Shown: one piece after another, positions 40,341 to 49,757 of the stretch
How the letters are laid out: the number at the start of each line of letters is the position of its first letter
Position numbering within the stretch: position 1 is the stretch's first letter
From: an uncultured Cetobacterium sp.
Lineage (GTDB): Bacteria; Fusobacteriota; Fusobacteriia; Fusobacteriales; Fusobacteriaceae
DNA: 61,273 nt
Assembly: GCF_947038635.1 (NCBI RefSeq)
Contig: NZ_CAMQXC010000002.1
Coordinates: 1 to 61,273, forward strand
Direction of reading: 5' to 3'
Made by a program: the position numbers and the translations under genes
The notes under the pieces: generated by a model
The model's database searches: none
The model's input: the letters and a program-made list of their open reading frames with translations, nothing else
What the model was told of the DNA's origin: nothing

Positions 40341-42596
40341 TTAACTCTCCTTAGGTATTAAAGTGAAGTTTTCAGTAGCTCCATTGTTTAAATTAGAAAC
40401 TGTAATTGTAGTTGTATTTTGAGATACAATTGTTTTAATATTAGTATTTATAGTTTCTAACTTATATTTTCCATTAATAGTAAAAATAACAGTAGAGTTT
40501 TTATGTGTAGGATCACTTACAGATAAAGAGATGCTATTGTTATTATCTATAGCTAGTATAGATACAGGAGTTTTACTAGAGAAGATACCAACTTTGGCAT
40601 TGGATTCTTTCCAAAAATTAATAGCGGTAATATTTTTAAAGTTTACTCCGTGAGCAAAACTATTTTGACTTAAGATATTAATATCATTTTTATTGAAGTT
40701 TTCAATATTTTCTAAAGTAGTCTCAGGAATAATAATGTATAAATACTCTTTTTCACTAGGATTAATTCCGTGATTAATATAGGATTTAATAAAGTTTTTA
40801 GAAATTTCAACGTTATCTTTATCCCAACTTCCAACTCTTTTCTCTATTGATGTTGTAAGAGTATTATTATCTAAAGAGGCAAAACCAGTATATAAATTAG
40901 AAGTTGGATTTTTTAATATTAACTTATCGTTAGTATTTTTTATGATCTCACTATCACTTTTAATAGCTCTATTTTCAATAGTTGTATGAACTTCCCCATC
41001 TTTACTTGAAATATTTGATCCTATAGACACTATAAAATTAGGAGTAATAAACCAAGATTTCTTAGCAGTTGTTAAATCGTTCCAAGATGAAAAATCCATT
41101 CCAATTATAGAGTAAGTATTATCTGTAGTTCCGCCAACAAAATCTTTCTGAACCATAGTTTTAGGGTGTCTTCTTTCACCAATACTATTTTCTCTTTGAG
41201 TTACACTCTCAGTTGTACCAGGAAGATGGTATGGATCAATTGTAGGCCAATATTCAAAATATTCAGTTAAATTAGGAGTATAGATGTAATACATTCCATC
41301 AGCAGCGTGCCATCCTTTTGTGTTTTCTTCTAAGATACTTTCAAAGTTACCAACTCTAGAAGAGTGTAAGCTTAGTACAAAAGAGTAGTTAGGAGTTCTA
41401 TTGATAACTCTATCCATATTTCCAAAAATTTTAACACCAGAAGGAGATTGTATTTTTATATTTTTATCATTTAATATATTTTCAACAACTTTTTTTTCTA
41501 CAGGATTTTTAATTCTACTTAAAATAAGAGATTTATCTCCTGTTTCAATATTTCTTTTAACAATCTCTTGCAGTTTTATTTTATACTCTTCAGGAGCTCC
41601 TTGGGAGATCATTGCAATAGCTACAAGATTACTAACACCTCTTGTTAAATCGTTAGAATTTTTTCTAGTAACAGCACGACCACTTATTGAATCAGAAACT
41701 CTACCATTAAAGAAAAGATGATTATAACCATTTATAATAGATTCATAAATATTATTAAATCTAGGGTCTTTAATCTCTAAGTTTGTATTAGCAACTAAGT
41801 TTTGAATTGCTCCTAAACCACTTAGTAAAACTTCGCCATATGTTCCACCATAAGGGATAGTTCCATGTTGTATAAAAGATCCATCTTTATAAAATCCATC
41901 TCCAGTTGTTACATACTCAGCAACCTCTCCAAGGTTACTTAAAGCATTGATAACTTCATCCTTATTTTGAGTTAAAATACCTCTCATAAAAACAATATAA
42001 CAAGTATCGATTCTATTACCACCAGTAGATAGTCTTTTATTAGGAGATGTAGAAGTTTTAGCATCATCACTATATCCAGACCACTCAGCATAAGGCTGGA
42101 AGTACCTACTACCATTTAAGAAGGTCTCAACCTGTTCTTTAGAAAGATCAGGATACATATAAGCAACTATACGATTTAATTCTTTTGGGATTCCGATCTC
42201 CCACTGCCACCAGTTTCCTAATTCAGGTAGATTTTCTCTATAGGCATTTTCTCTTAACCAGTTTAAAGAGGTAATTATTGTATTTTTAACATCCTTATTT
42301 TGATATAAAGATGAATTTTTATCAGTGTAAGCTTTAATAATATCAGTTAAATTTCTATATGTAGATAGAATATGTGGACCATTTTTCATATCTGGAAATT
42401 GATCCCAAAGAGCTGTTCTATCTGAATTAGTATTTAAACTATTTAAAAGTTTTTGAGCTTTTTCATCATTGCTACTATTGTTAGTAAGTTCTGAAAATCG
42501 TTCTCTAATAATTGAGTATGTATCTGTTGAAGTGGTATTTCCAAAGGAGATACCACCTAAAAATATCAGTAAAAAAGATAAAAATATTTTTTTCAT
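40341..42596 (-). CDS. Polysaccharide lyase family 8, exported
   Basis: A 751-residue PL8 lyase with a signal peptide (MKKIFLSFLLIFLGGISFG|N), so periplasmic or secreted. The catalytic toroid shows NWWQWEIGIP at 128-137, N194 in TGGNRIDTC, H244 and Y253 in DGSFIQHGTIPYGGTYG, and GRAVTRK. The beta-sandwich region has YHLPGTTESVTQR and a C-terminal beta domain. It cleaves hyaluronan and/or chondroitin by beta-elimination. It is a homologue of the cytoplasmic PL8 at 33990 but 145 residues longer. AGGAGG precedes the ATG. The upstream outer-membrane protein gene ends eight bases away. Confidence 0.9.
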   Translation of the reverse strand: MKKIFLSFLLIFLGGISFGNTTSTDTYSIIRERFSELTNNSSNDEKAQKLLNSLNTNSDRTALWDQFPDMKNGPHILSTYRNLTDIIKAYTDKNSSLYQNKDVKNTIITSLNWLRENAYRENLPELGNWWQWEIGIPKELNRIVAYMYPDLSKEQVETFLNGSRYFQPYAEWSGYSDDAKTSTSPNKRLSTGGNRIDTCYIVFMRGILTQNKDEVINALSNLGEVAEYVTTGDGFYKDGSFIQHGTIPYGGTYGEVLLSGLGAIQNLVANTNLEIKDPRFNNIYESIINGYNHLFFNGRVSDSISGRAVTRKNSNDLTRGVSNLVAIAMISQGAPEEYKIKLQEIVKRNIETGDKSLILSRIKNPVEKKVVENILNDKNIKIQSPSGVKIFGNMDRVINRTPNYSFVLSLHSSRVGNFESILEENTKGWHAADGMYYIYTPNLTEYFEYWPTIDPYHLPGTTESVTQRENSIGERRHPKTMVQKDFVGGTTDNTYSIIGMDFSSWNDLTTAKKSWFITPNFIVSIGSNISSKDGEVHTTIENRAIKSDSEIIKNTNDKLILKNPTSNLYTGFASLDNNTLTTSIEKRVGSWDKDNVEISKNFIKSYINHGINPSEKEYLYIIIPETTLENIENFNKNDINILSQNSFAHGVNFKNITAINFWKESNAKVGIFSSKTPVSILAIDNNNSISLSVSDPTHKNSTVIFTINGKYKLETINTNIKTIVSQNTTTITVSNLNNGATENFTLIPKES

Positions 42597-42604
42597 AAAA
42601 CCTC

Positions 42605-44503
42605 CTAAATATCAAGTATATATATAAATCCAACTTTTCCTAAAATTCTATTAATTCTAGAAACTGATTTATCTGAATCTTTTGTTCTTTTGAAACTGTT
42701 CATAGAAACTTCGGCGTAAGTAGAGAAGTAGTCAGTAACTTTATATCCCATAGTAGCAGTATATCTTGTTTCTTCATTGTATTGAGCTACAATACCTTGT
42801 CTATTTTCAACTCTCTCACCATTAGTTAAAGAGAATCTTCCTTGTAGTTGAAGGAATGAACCGTCTACAAAGTTATATCTAACTACAGGTCTAAACTGTG
42901 TACTGTGAGCAGTTTTGTTATTATTTCCCATATATTTTTTATCTAGTCTATAGATATTTGATGTTAAAATCCAATTCTTATTAAGAATAAATCTAAATCC
43001 ATAGATATTTTCAGCCCAGTAGTTATGAGTGAATGGGTAGTTATTTCTAGAATCGCTAATCTCATCCATTGCAAGTAGTGTAGAACCAAGGAAAGCCACA
43101 TTTTTATTTATTGTGTAGTTAATAGCAGGAGCAATTCTATAAGAATCAGTAACGTTTCTCCAAGGAGTTCCTTTAGAGTCAGTTTGTTTTCTTACCTGGT
43201 TTCTCCATCCAATATAACCGTGAACTTTTAAATTATCTGTAACTTGAATTCCTTTCCAGTTAATTTGAGGATTAATTCTTCTATTTGTATCTTTTCCCTC
43301 TTTTTCTTTTCTTCCGCCAAACCAGTCCTCTGTTTTATAAAAAGTATCTATTAAATAAACAAAGTCACCTTTTTTATCATTAACACTTAAAATTAATCTA
43401 GGTGAAAAAGATGTAGAACCAGCAGTTCCAGCAGTATTGTCATCATAGTCCTCTGTTTCTAACATAAAGTTAGAAGAAACTCTAAAACGCTTTTCTTTAT
43501 CAAGGGTATTGAAATAATCAAATCCTTCAAGCATAGGTTTATCTAAAGAGTAAGTGAAGTTAGCTCCGTATAGATCAGCATCATAATCTTTTGAAAGAAG
43601 TTTGTTGTAACTTGCTCCAACATCTAAGTTTTCAGTTAAGTTGATATCAGCGTTTAATCCAATATTAACAATATCATCTCTATCTAAAGTGTCAACTTTT
43701 GTTCTAACACCATTATTCCATAAAACTTTTTTATCTCTAATGTTTCCAATCTCTTTTTCATAGTTTGTAGAAAGTTTTATTGTTGCTTTCTTATCTTGTA
43801 AAAGGAAAGATTTTTCACCAGATATTCCAATTGTTGGTCTAACTGAATCATAGTACTCAGTATTGTTTTTTGTATTATATACTCCATTATTATATGTTCC
43901 TTGGAATATTTTAGCCCAATCAATTCCACCATTTAAATAAAGATTTATATATTCAGTTGAAATTGGATAGCTTAAATGACTTCCAAAAGATAGACTCATA
44001 GATGGCGAAGTAGATGAATTATTTTCTATACGTAAAGAGTCATGAGAATGATTATAAGATAAAATAGATGTTATAGCAATTTTGTTTTGGAACTCATAAA
44101 AATGATATCCTCCAGCAAAAAATATATCTCTATTAATTCTAATAGGTTGATCAAATTTTATTTTATTATCTCCACCTCCAATAAAAAATGCGATTTTTTC
44201 ATTAGGTTTTAATCTTTTTTCAAAAGTAGCTAGATAAAGATTAGAATCTCCAGTTCCATCTAAATCTCCTTTATAGTTCTCAGAAAGATGTAGGTAATCT
44301 AATGAATTAAAGTATCTATTTTTTTCTGATGGATTAACATCTTTTTCTAAAGATGAACGAATGAATCTTCTAATATTATAGTTTTCTTCAAGGTTAACTT
44401 CAGGAAGGTGTGCAATACTTTTTCCTAAATTTTCACTTCCTTGTGAAATCGTTCCTACTAAAAGTGTTAATAAAATAAAGTTAGTAAAATAAAATTTTCT
44501 CAT
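42605..44503 (-). CDS. Outer-membrane beta-barrel protein of the GAG locus
   Basis: A 632-residue protein with signal peptide (MRKFYFTNFILLTLLVGTISQGS) and dense alternation of hydrophobic and polar residues with many aromatic residues at strand ends (for example LNKNWILTSNIYRLDKKY; RFRPVVRYNFVDGSFLQLQGRFSL; YTATMGYKVTDYFSTYAEVSM). It has no TonB plug and no proline-rich or passenger domain. I do not recognise a named family. First gene of the operon with the exported PL8 lyase and the LUD pair, it is a strong candidate for a porin that admits glycosaminoglycan oligosaccharides. It ends VGFIYILDI, not in Phe. Confidence 0.75.
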   Translation of the reverse strand: MRKFYFTNFILLTLLVGTISQGSENLGKSIAHLPEVNLEENYNIRRFIRSSLEKDVNPSEKNRYFNSLDYLHLSENYKGDLDGTGDSNLYLATFEKRLKPNEKIAFFIGGGDNKIKFDQPIRINRDIFFAGGYHFYEFQNKIAITSILSYNHSHDSLRIENNSSTSPSMSLSFGSHLSYPISTEYINLYLNGGIDWAKIFQGTYNNGVYNTKNNTEYYDSVRPTIGISGEKSFLLQDKKATIKLSTNYEKEIGNIRDKKVLWNNGVRTKVDTLDRDDIVNIGLNADINLTENLDVGASYNKLLSKDYDADLYGANFTYSLDKPMLEGFDYFNTLDKEKRFRVSSNFMLETEDYDDNTAGTAGSTSFSPRLILSVNDKKGDFVYLIDTFYKTEDWFGGRKEKEGKDTNRRINPQINWKGIQVTDNLKVHGYIGWRNQVRKQTDSKGTPWRNVTDSYRIAPAINYTINKNVAFLGSTLLAMDEISDSRNNYPFTHNYWAENIYGFRFILNKNWILTSNIYRLDKKYMGNNNKTAHSTQFRPVVRYNFVDGSFLQLQGRFSLTNGERVENRQGIVAQYNEETRYTATMGYKVTDYFSTYAEVSMNSFKRTKDSDKSVSRINRILGKVGFIYILDI

Positions 44504-44551
44504 AAAATATACTCTCCCGTTTAATATACTTGTGAAACCAATTCAAACTTC

Positions 44552-44606
44552 ATATTACATTTAAAAATACTTTGTGTAAATATTCTGTTTTTTGTGTTCT
44601 TTTTTC
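44552..44606 (-). promoter_or_regulatory. Promoter of the outer-membrane protein/PL8/LUD operon, with shared element
   Basis: On the minus strand GAAAAAAG (44606-44599) lies 26 bases before TTTACA (44580-44575), which is 17 bases from TAATAT (44557-44552). AAACAGAATA abuts the -35 and fits AAANNGWWKA. The geometry equals that of the GH88 and ABC promoters. Confidence 0.7.
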
Positions 44607-44673
44607 TTTGTAGATAATTTTAAATAGAACGTTTTTTTTAATGTGTTTTTTTATTTGTAATATGTAAAAAAGA

Positions 44674-44712
44674 AAATGGAATATTGCTAAGAGTAGCACC
44701 ATAAAATATACT
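44674..44712 (+). promoter_or_regulatory. Promoter of sulfatase 1, with shared element
   Basis: TTGCTA (44684-44689) and TATACT (44707-44712) have a 17-base spacer. AAATGGAATA (44674-44683) abuts the -35 and matches the locus element. Confidence 0.6.
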
Positions 44713-44737
44713 CATATAAAATTAGGAGGTGTTTTTA

Positions 44738-46111
44738 GTGAAGAAAAATTTAGTTTTTATAACAACAGATCATCAAAGAGCAGATACTATTGGGATGATA
44801 CAAAATGGTAAAGAAGTAACTCCAAATTTAAATAGATTAGCCTCAGAAGGTTTTGATTTTAAAAGAGCTTACACAACATGTCCACTATGTGTTCCTGCTA
44901 GAACTGCACTAGCAACAGGAAGGTTTCCAACTAAAAATAGTGTGGTAATAAATGATTTAAAAAACATACCAGAAATAACAAGAAACAGTAAAACAATTCA
45001 CGAGTATCTATTTGAAAATGGATATGATGTAAGTCATTTTGGAATGCAACATATAACTTTAAAACCATCTTTAGAAGATAGAGTTAAATTTAAAAGATTT
45101 TTAACAGATGATGACTATGAAAAAATATGTAAAGAGAAGAATATCCCTTTGTTTGGAGTCGTTGAAGATAGAGTTAAAGTTAGTGAAAGACATGGAGATA
45201 TATATGAAAATAGACAGTATACAGGTTCTAGAGTTTCACTTTTTGAAAAATCTGAAAATCTATTTAGAGATAGGTTTTATATTGATAATGCCCTTAATTA
45301 TTTAGAAAGTGAAACTTTTGAAAAACCTATAGGGATGTTTATAAATATATGGGCTCCTCATCCACCTTTTAGAGTACTAAAAGAGCTTATGGATAGATTC
45401 CCAGACCCAGAACTTCCTGAAAATATAAATGAAATATGTGAAGGTGAGCCACCTAAAAGAAGAGAGGGGATAGCAGCACAACTAGCTGAAGAAAAAGATT
45501 TAGAACATTGGAAAGATGTTTGGAGAGCATATTTAGGATTAACCAATTATGCAGATGAGCTAATAGGAGAGATAATTCAAAAGTTAAAGGAGAAAGGTGA
45601 GTATGAAAATACAGTGTTTGTATTTACTGCTGATCATGGAGATCATCTAGGTCAACATAAGATGTTTCAGAAGATGGAAATGTATGAGCAAAGTATAAAT
45701 GTGCCTTTAATAATAAAAATGCCAGAGGAAAAAGGAGTAAAAGTAGAAACAGTGGTAAGTCACTTAGATATACTTCCCACAGTATTAGAAAGTTTAAATA
45801 TAGAGAGTAAAGAGGTCTTTGTTGGAGAAAATATTTTAAATAGTAAAGTTCAAAAAAAAGAGAGATATGCATATAGCCAATACTCAGGAAATCAAGTGGC
45901 TATTGGTGATATAAGAAGATCGATAGTGAGCAAAGAGTTTAAATATGTATATGATCCTAGGGATTTAGATGAGTTGTTTCATTTGAAAAAAGATCCTTTA
46001 GAGATGAAAAATAACTCTAGTGATGAAGTGTATGAAAATATAAAAGAGAATTTAAAAAATCAGTTGTTGCTATTTTTAAGAGCGCAAAATGATTGGATAA
46101 ATATTATATAA
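44738..46111 (+). CDS. Sulfatase 1, cytoplasmic, Cys-type
   Basis: A 457-residue type I sulfatase. N-terminal metal-binding D11 is in VFITTDHQRAD, the formylglycine site is C51 in CVPARTALATGRFP (C-x-P-x-R), and FTADHGDHLGQHKMFQK supplies the C-terminal metal ligands. The start is a GTG at 44738, eight bases after AGGAGG. There is no signal peptide, so it should act inside the cell on imported sulfated unsaturated saccharides or the released amino sugar. It needs a maturase to oxidise C51; none is in the window. The binding-protein gene follows after 13 bases, so it is probably co-transcribed. Confidence 0.9.
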   Translation: MKKNLVFITTDHQRADTIGMIQNGKEVTPNLNRLASEGFDFKRAYTTCPLCVPARTALATGRFPTKNSVVINDLKNIPEITRNSKTIHEYLFENGYDVSHFGMQHITLKPSLEDRVKFKRFLTDDDYEKICKEKNIPLFGVVEDRVKVSERHGDIYENRQYTGSRVSLFEKSENLFRDRFYIDNALNYLESETFEKPIGMFINIWAPHPPFRVLKELMDRFPDPELPENINEICEGEPPKRREGIAAQLAEEKDLEHWKDVWRAYLGLTNYADELIGEIIQKLKEKGEYENTVFVFTADHGDHLGQHKMFQKMEMYEQSINVPLIIKMPEEKGVKVETVVSHLDILPTVLESLNIESKEVFVGENILNSKVQKKERYAYSQYSGNQVAIGDIRRSIVSKEFKYVYDPRDLDELFHLKKDPLEMKNNSSDEVYENIKENLKNQLLLFLRAQNDWINII

Positions 46112-46124
46112 AATGGAGGGTGTT

Positions 46125-47663
46125 ATGAATAAAAAAATCGGGTTATTACTATTAATTGGGGGACTTTTACAAAGAGGAGTTTTAGCAAATGAGCATAAAA
46201 TCTCTGAAAAACCATTGGAATTAAGTATTTTAGCTATTCAAAACGGAAAGACATATGATGAGAACTGGACTGTTTTTCAAGAAGCTTTTAAAGATACAAA
46301 TGTGAAGTTAAGAAGTTATAGTTCTAAAAATTTAACAGACGAGATACAAGCTTTTAATCTAGCTGTTTCATCTGGAAATCTTCCAGATATTATCTCTTTA
46401 GCTTACCCTGAAAAACTAGAGAGTTTAGGAATGGATGGAGGAATAGTACCATTAAATGATTTAATAAATAAACATGCTCCAAATATAAAGGCATTTTTTG
46501 AGAAATATCCAAGATATAAGATGGATGCTGTAGCAGCAGATGGAAATATCTATTTTATTCCAGATTATTATGATTGGTACAATATGAGAGCTGCTCAAGG
46601 GGTATTTATAAGAAAGGATTGGTTAGATAAGTTAGGATTAAAAACACCAAAAACAATGGATGAACTATATGAAGTTATGGTAGCTTTTAGAACAAAAGAT
46701 CCAAATGGAAATGGAAAAGCTGATGAGATTCCATATTTTGAAAGGTCAGTGGAATTTGCTGATAAAGAGTTAGTAGGTATGTTCGGAGCAGAGATAGGAT
46801 TTTATGTAGATGAAAATGGAAAAGTGAAATTTGGTCCAACAACAGAGAGATTTAAAGAGGCTATGCCTCAAGTTATAAAATGGTATAAAGAGGGGTTAAT
46901 AGACCCTGAAATATTCACAAGAGGTTTCCAAGCAAGAGACTATATGTTAAGAAATGATTTAGGAGGAGTTACTTTTGATTGGTTTGCTAGTACAGCTTCA
47001 TATAATGAAGACAAAGAGTTAAAAGATAAAGTAAAAGATTTTGAATTTATTGCAATAGCACCGCCAGAGTATAAAGGGAAAAGTTATGCTCCAGATGCTA
47101 GAACAACTTATTTAGGTGGTTGGGGAATAAGTGCGACGTGTAAAGATCCTGTTGCAGCTATAAAATATTTTGATTACTGGTTCTCTGAAAAAGGATATGA
47201 GTTATCTAACTGGGGAATAGAAAATGATACTTTTGTTAAAGAGGAAAATGGTAAAAAGAAATTTACAGATACAGTTATGAAAGCTGATGGGAAGACACCT
47301 TTACAAGTTTTAAGAGATAAAGGTATACAATTTAGAATAGGAGCATTACAAGATTATGAGTACGAAAAGGCTTGGGGAAATCCAAAAGCTTCAGAGTGGG
47401 CAGAGATGTATATGCAAAATGGATATATTGTGGATCCAATGCCAACTTTAAAATATACAAAAGAGGAGAATAGAAAAATACAAAAAATAAATTCACAACT
47501 TAATATGGCTGTAAAAGAGATGAATCAAAAATGGATTTTAGGAGCTGTAGATTTTAATAAAACATATGACGAATTTTTAAAAAGATTGAATGAAATTGGG
47601 CTACAAGAGGCAATAGATATAAATCAGAAGGCATATGATAGATTTATCAGTTCTAGTAACTAA
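46125..47663 (+). CDS. ABC transporter solute-binding protein 1 (Lpl/AlgQ-type), periplasmic
   Basis: A 512-residue extracellular solute-binding protein family 1 member. A signal peptide ends near GVLA|NE with no lipobox cysteine, so the mature protein is free in the periplasm. KDPNGNGKADEIPYF is an EF-hand-like calcium loop as in AlgQ1/AlgQ2 and the Streptobacillus glycosaminoglycan-binding protein; GVTFDWFASTASYN is shared with the second binding protein at 51391. The start at 46125 follows GGAGGG. It should deliver unsaturated oligosaccharides to the permeases encoded next, across a 142-base gap that contains their promoter. Confidence 0.88.
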   Translation: MNKKIGLLLLIGGLLQRGVLANEHKISEKPLELSILAIQNGKTYDENWTVFQEAFKDTNVKLRSYSSKNLTDEIQAFNLAVSSGNLPDIISLAYPEKLESLGMDGGIVPLNDLINKHAPNIKAFFEKYPRYKMDAVAADGNIYFIPDYYDWYNMRAAQGVFIRKDWLDKLGLKTPKTMDELYEVMVAFRTKDPNGNGKADEIPYFERSVEFADKELVGMFGAEIGFYVDENGKVKFGPTTERFKEAMPQVIKWYKEGLIDPEIFTRGFQARDYMLRNDLGGVTFDWFASTASYNEDKELKDKVKDFEFIAIAPPEYKGKSYAPDARTTYLGGWGISATCKDPVAAIKYFDYWFSEKGYELSNWGIENDTFVKEENGKKKFTDTVMKADGKTPLQVLRDKGIQFRIGALQDYEYEKAWGNPKASEWAEMYMQNGYIVDPMPTLKYTKEENRKIQKINSQLNMAVKEMNQKWILGAVDFNKTYDEFLKRLNEIGLQEAIDINQKAYDRFISSSN

Positions 47664-47714
47664 TAAAGAATAAAGTGTACTTTTATTGATTTAAAAGTAG
47701 AAAAATGATATATA

Positions 47715-47769
47715 GAAAAAGGTATATCCTAAAATGATGATTTACACTTTAAAAATTTTAAACTATAAT
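47715..47769 (+). promoter_or_regulatory. Promoter of the ABC permease-kduID operon, with shared element
   Basis: GAAAAAGG (47715-47722) lies 26 bases before TTTACA (47741-47746), which is 17 bases from TATAAT (47764-47769). AAAATGATGA abuts the -35. AAAGTGTA about 70 bases upstream of TACACTTT forms an additional inverted pair. Confidence 0.72.
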
Positions 47770-47805
47770 CACCTTACAAAACGCAGATAAGTAAGGAGGG
47801 TTAGT

Positions 47806-48783
47806 ATGAAAGAAAATATTTTAGAATTAGATGAAAGAGCAGAATCAGAAAAAGTAGGTCTCATAAAAAAAATAATGACTGGATTAAAAAGAGGAAACGT
47901 AAAAGATCAAATGTCATTATATCTGATTTTTCTTCCATTTATACTTTGGTATATGATATTTGCATATAAACCAATGTATGGTCTTATAATCGCTTTTAAA
48001 GATTACAATCTATTTAGGGGAATATCAGGAAGTGAATGGGTAGGACTGACAAACTTTACAGAGTTTTTAACAAGCCCATACTTTTATACAACTCTAAAAA
48101 ATACAATATTTTTAAATATATATAGTTTAGTGTTTGAGTTTCCATTTGCCATAATTTTAGCTCTTATGCTAAATGAGGTAAAAAATAGATTTTTTAAATC
48201 TTTCGTTCAAACAGTTTCGTTTTTACCATACTTTATAGCAATAGTTGTAACAGCAGGAATAACTATAAATATTCTTTCTCCAAGTAGCGGTGTAATAAAC
48301 CATATTTTAGAAAGATTTGGATTTGAGAAGATATACTTCCTATCAAAGCCAGAGTACTTTAGAGGAATATTTACAGGTATGAATATGTGGAAAAGTACAG
48401 GATTTAATGCAGTTATCTATTTAGCAGCTTTAACAGCAGTTGATGAGTCACTGTATGAAGCAGCAAAGATAGATGGAGCTACAAAATTCCAACAACTTAG
48501 ATTCATAACTTTCCCATCAATTATTCCAACGATAGTTATAATGTTAGTACTAAAAGTTGGAAGTATGCTAAACGTTGCATTTGAAACAGTTTTATTACTT
48601 TATCAACCAGCAACATACTCAACATCAGATGTTATAAGCACTTATGTTTATAGAACAGGTATGTTAATGCAAGACTTTGGTCTAGCAACTGCAGTAGGAT
48701 TATTTAATGCAGTTATTGGATTTATCCTAGTTTACTTAGCAAATAGATGGAGTAAAAAGATAACATCATCAGGACTTTGGTAA
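47806..48783 (+). CDS. ABC transporter permease 1 (LplB/AlgM1 family)
   Basis: A 325-residue inner-membrane permease with six helices after a polar 35-residue N-terminus. The EAA loop that docks to the ATPase reads EAAKIDGATKFQQLRFITFPSI. The opening FIFLPFILWYMIFAYKPMYGLIIAFKDYN matches the LplB group. It pairs with permease 2 encoded 38 bases downstream. The cognate ATPase is not in the window and is probably a shared MsmK/UgpC-type protein. AAGGAGGG lies upstream. Homologues in Streptobacillus import glycosaminoglycan disaccharides. Confidence 0.9.
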   Translation: MKENILELDERAESEKVGLIKKIMTGLKRGNVKDQMSLYLIFLPFILWYMIFAYKPMYGLIIAFKDYNLFRGISGSEWVGLTNFTEFLTSPYFYTTLKNTIFLNIYSLVFEFPFAIILALMLNEVKNRFFKSFVQTVSFLPYFIAIVVTAGITINILSPSSGVINHILERFGFEKIYFLSKPEYFRGIFTGMNMWKSTGFNAVIYLAALTAVDESLYEAAKIDGATKFQQLRFITFPSIIPTIVIMLVLKVGSMLNVAFETVLLLYQPATYSTSDVISTYVYRTGMLMQDFGLATAVGLFNAVIGFILVYLANRWSKKITSSGLW

Positions 48784-48821
48784 AAAGTATTGACTGTTAA
48801 AAAATTTGAAAGGAGAGATTT

Positions 48822-49703
48822 ATGAGTAAAATTAAAAGATCAAAAGATGAAAAAATATTTGATTTTATCAATTATTCCCTACTGGCAATATTTGGAATAA
48901 TGTTTATATACCCAATTATATATGTATTTTCAGCATCAGTAACAAAACCATACCTTTTAGAGATAGGAGAGATGTATCTCCTACCTAAAGGGATTAGTAT
49001 GGCATCATTTAAAGCAGCTATGAATTTAGATGGAATATGGTTAGCTTATGCAAATAGTATCTTTATAACAGTTGTAGGAACTGCTGTAAGTATGTTCTTC
49101 ACAATAACTGGAGCCTACGTTTTATCAAAACCAGAGTTAAAATTTAGAAAGATTTTAACGTTAATGGTTGTTGTAACAATGTGGTTTGACCCAGGAATGA
49201 TTCCTAGATATTTAAACTTTAGAGACTTAGGTCTTATTAATAGTTATACATCTGTAATTGTAGGATTTGCGGTAAATACATTTAATGTAATAATTTTAAA
49301 GAGTTTCTTTGAAGCTGTACCAAAATCATTAGAGGAATCAGCTAGAATAGATGGAGCAACTCAGTGGCAGATTATGACAAAAATATATCTACCTCTATCA
49401 ACTTCAGCATTAACAACAGTATCATTGTTCTATGCTATCTCAAGATGGAATGGATATTTCTGGACAATGGTTTTATTAACTGATGATTCTAAAGTACCAC
49501 TACAAGTTTTCTTAAAGAAGTTAATTGTAGAAAAAAATATGGCTGGAGAAGCAGCACAGATTATTACACCAGAAAGTTTAACATCACCACAATCAATAAT
49601 ATATGCTGTAATAGTTTTATCAATAGTTCCAATAATGATTATATATCCGTTTATCCAAAAGTTCTTTAGAAAAGGAGTTACTTTAGGAGCGGTAAAAGAG
49701 TAG
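48822..49703 (+). CDS. ABC transporter permease 2 (YtcP/AlgM2 family)
   Basis: A 293-residue inner-membrane permease with six helices. The EAA loop is EESARIDGATQWQIMTKIYLPLS. The segment GMIPRYLNFRDLGLINSYTSVIVGFAVNTFNVIILKSFFEAVPKSL matches the YtcP/LplC branch that always pairs with LplB-type permeases. AAAGGAGAG precedes the ATG. KduI follows after 54 bases in the same operon, tying import to uronate catabolism. Confidence 0.9.
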   Translation: MSKIKRSKDEKIFDFINYSLLAIFGIMFIYPIIYVFSASVTKPYLLEIGEMYLLPKGISMASFKAAMNLDGIWLAYANSIFITVVGTAVSMFFTITGAYVLSKPELKFRKILTLMVVVTMWFDPGMIPRYLNFRDLGLINSYTSVIVGFAVNTFNVIILKSFFEAVPKSLEESARIDGATQWQIMTKIYLPLSTSALTTVSLFYAISRWNGYFWTMVLLTDDSKVPLQVFLKKLIVEKNMAGEAAQIITPESLTSPQSIIYAVIVLSIVPIMIIYPFIQKFFRKGVTLGAVKE

Positions 49704-49757
49704 ATAACAAAAGAAAGTTAAAAATAAAAGTTCATAATATTTAGGAGGAGTTTTACT

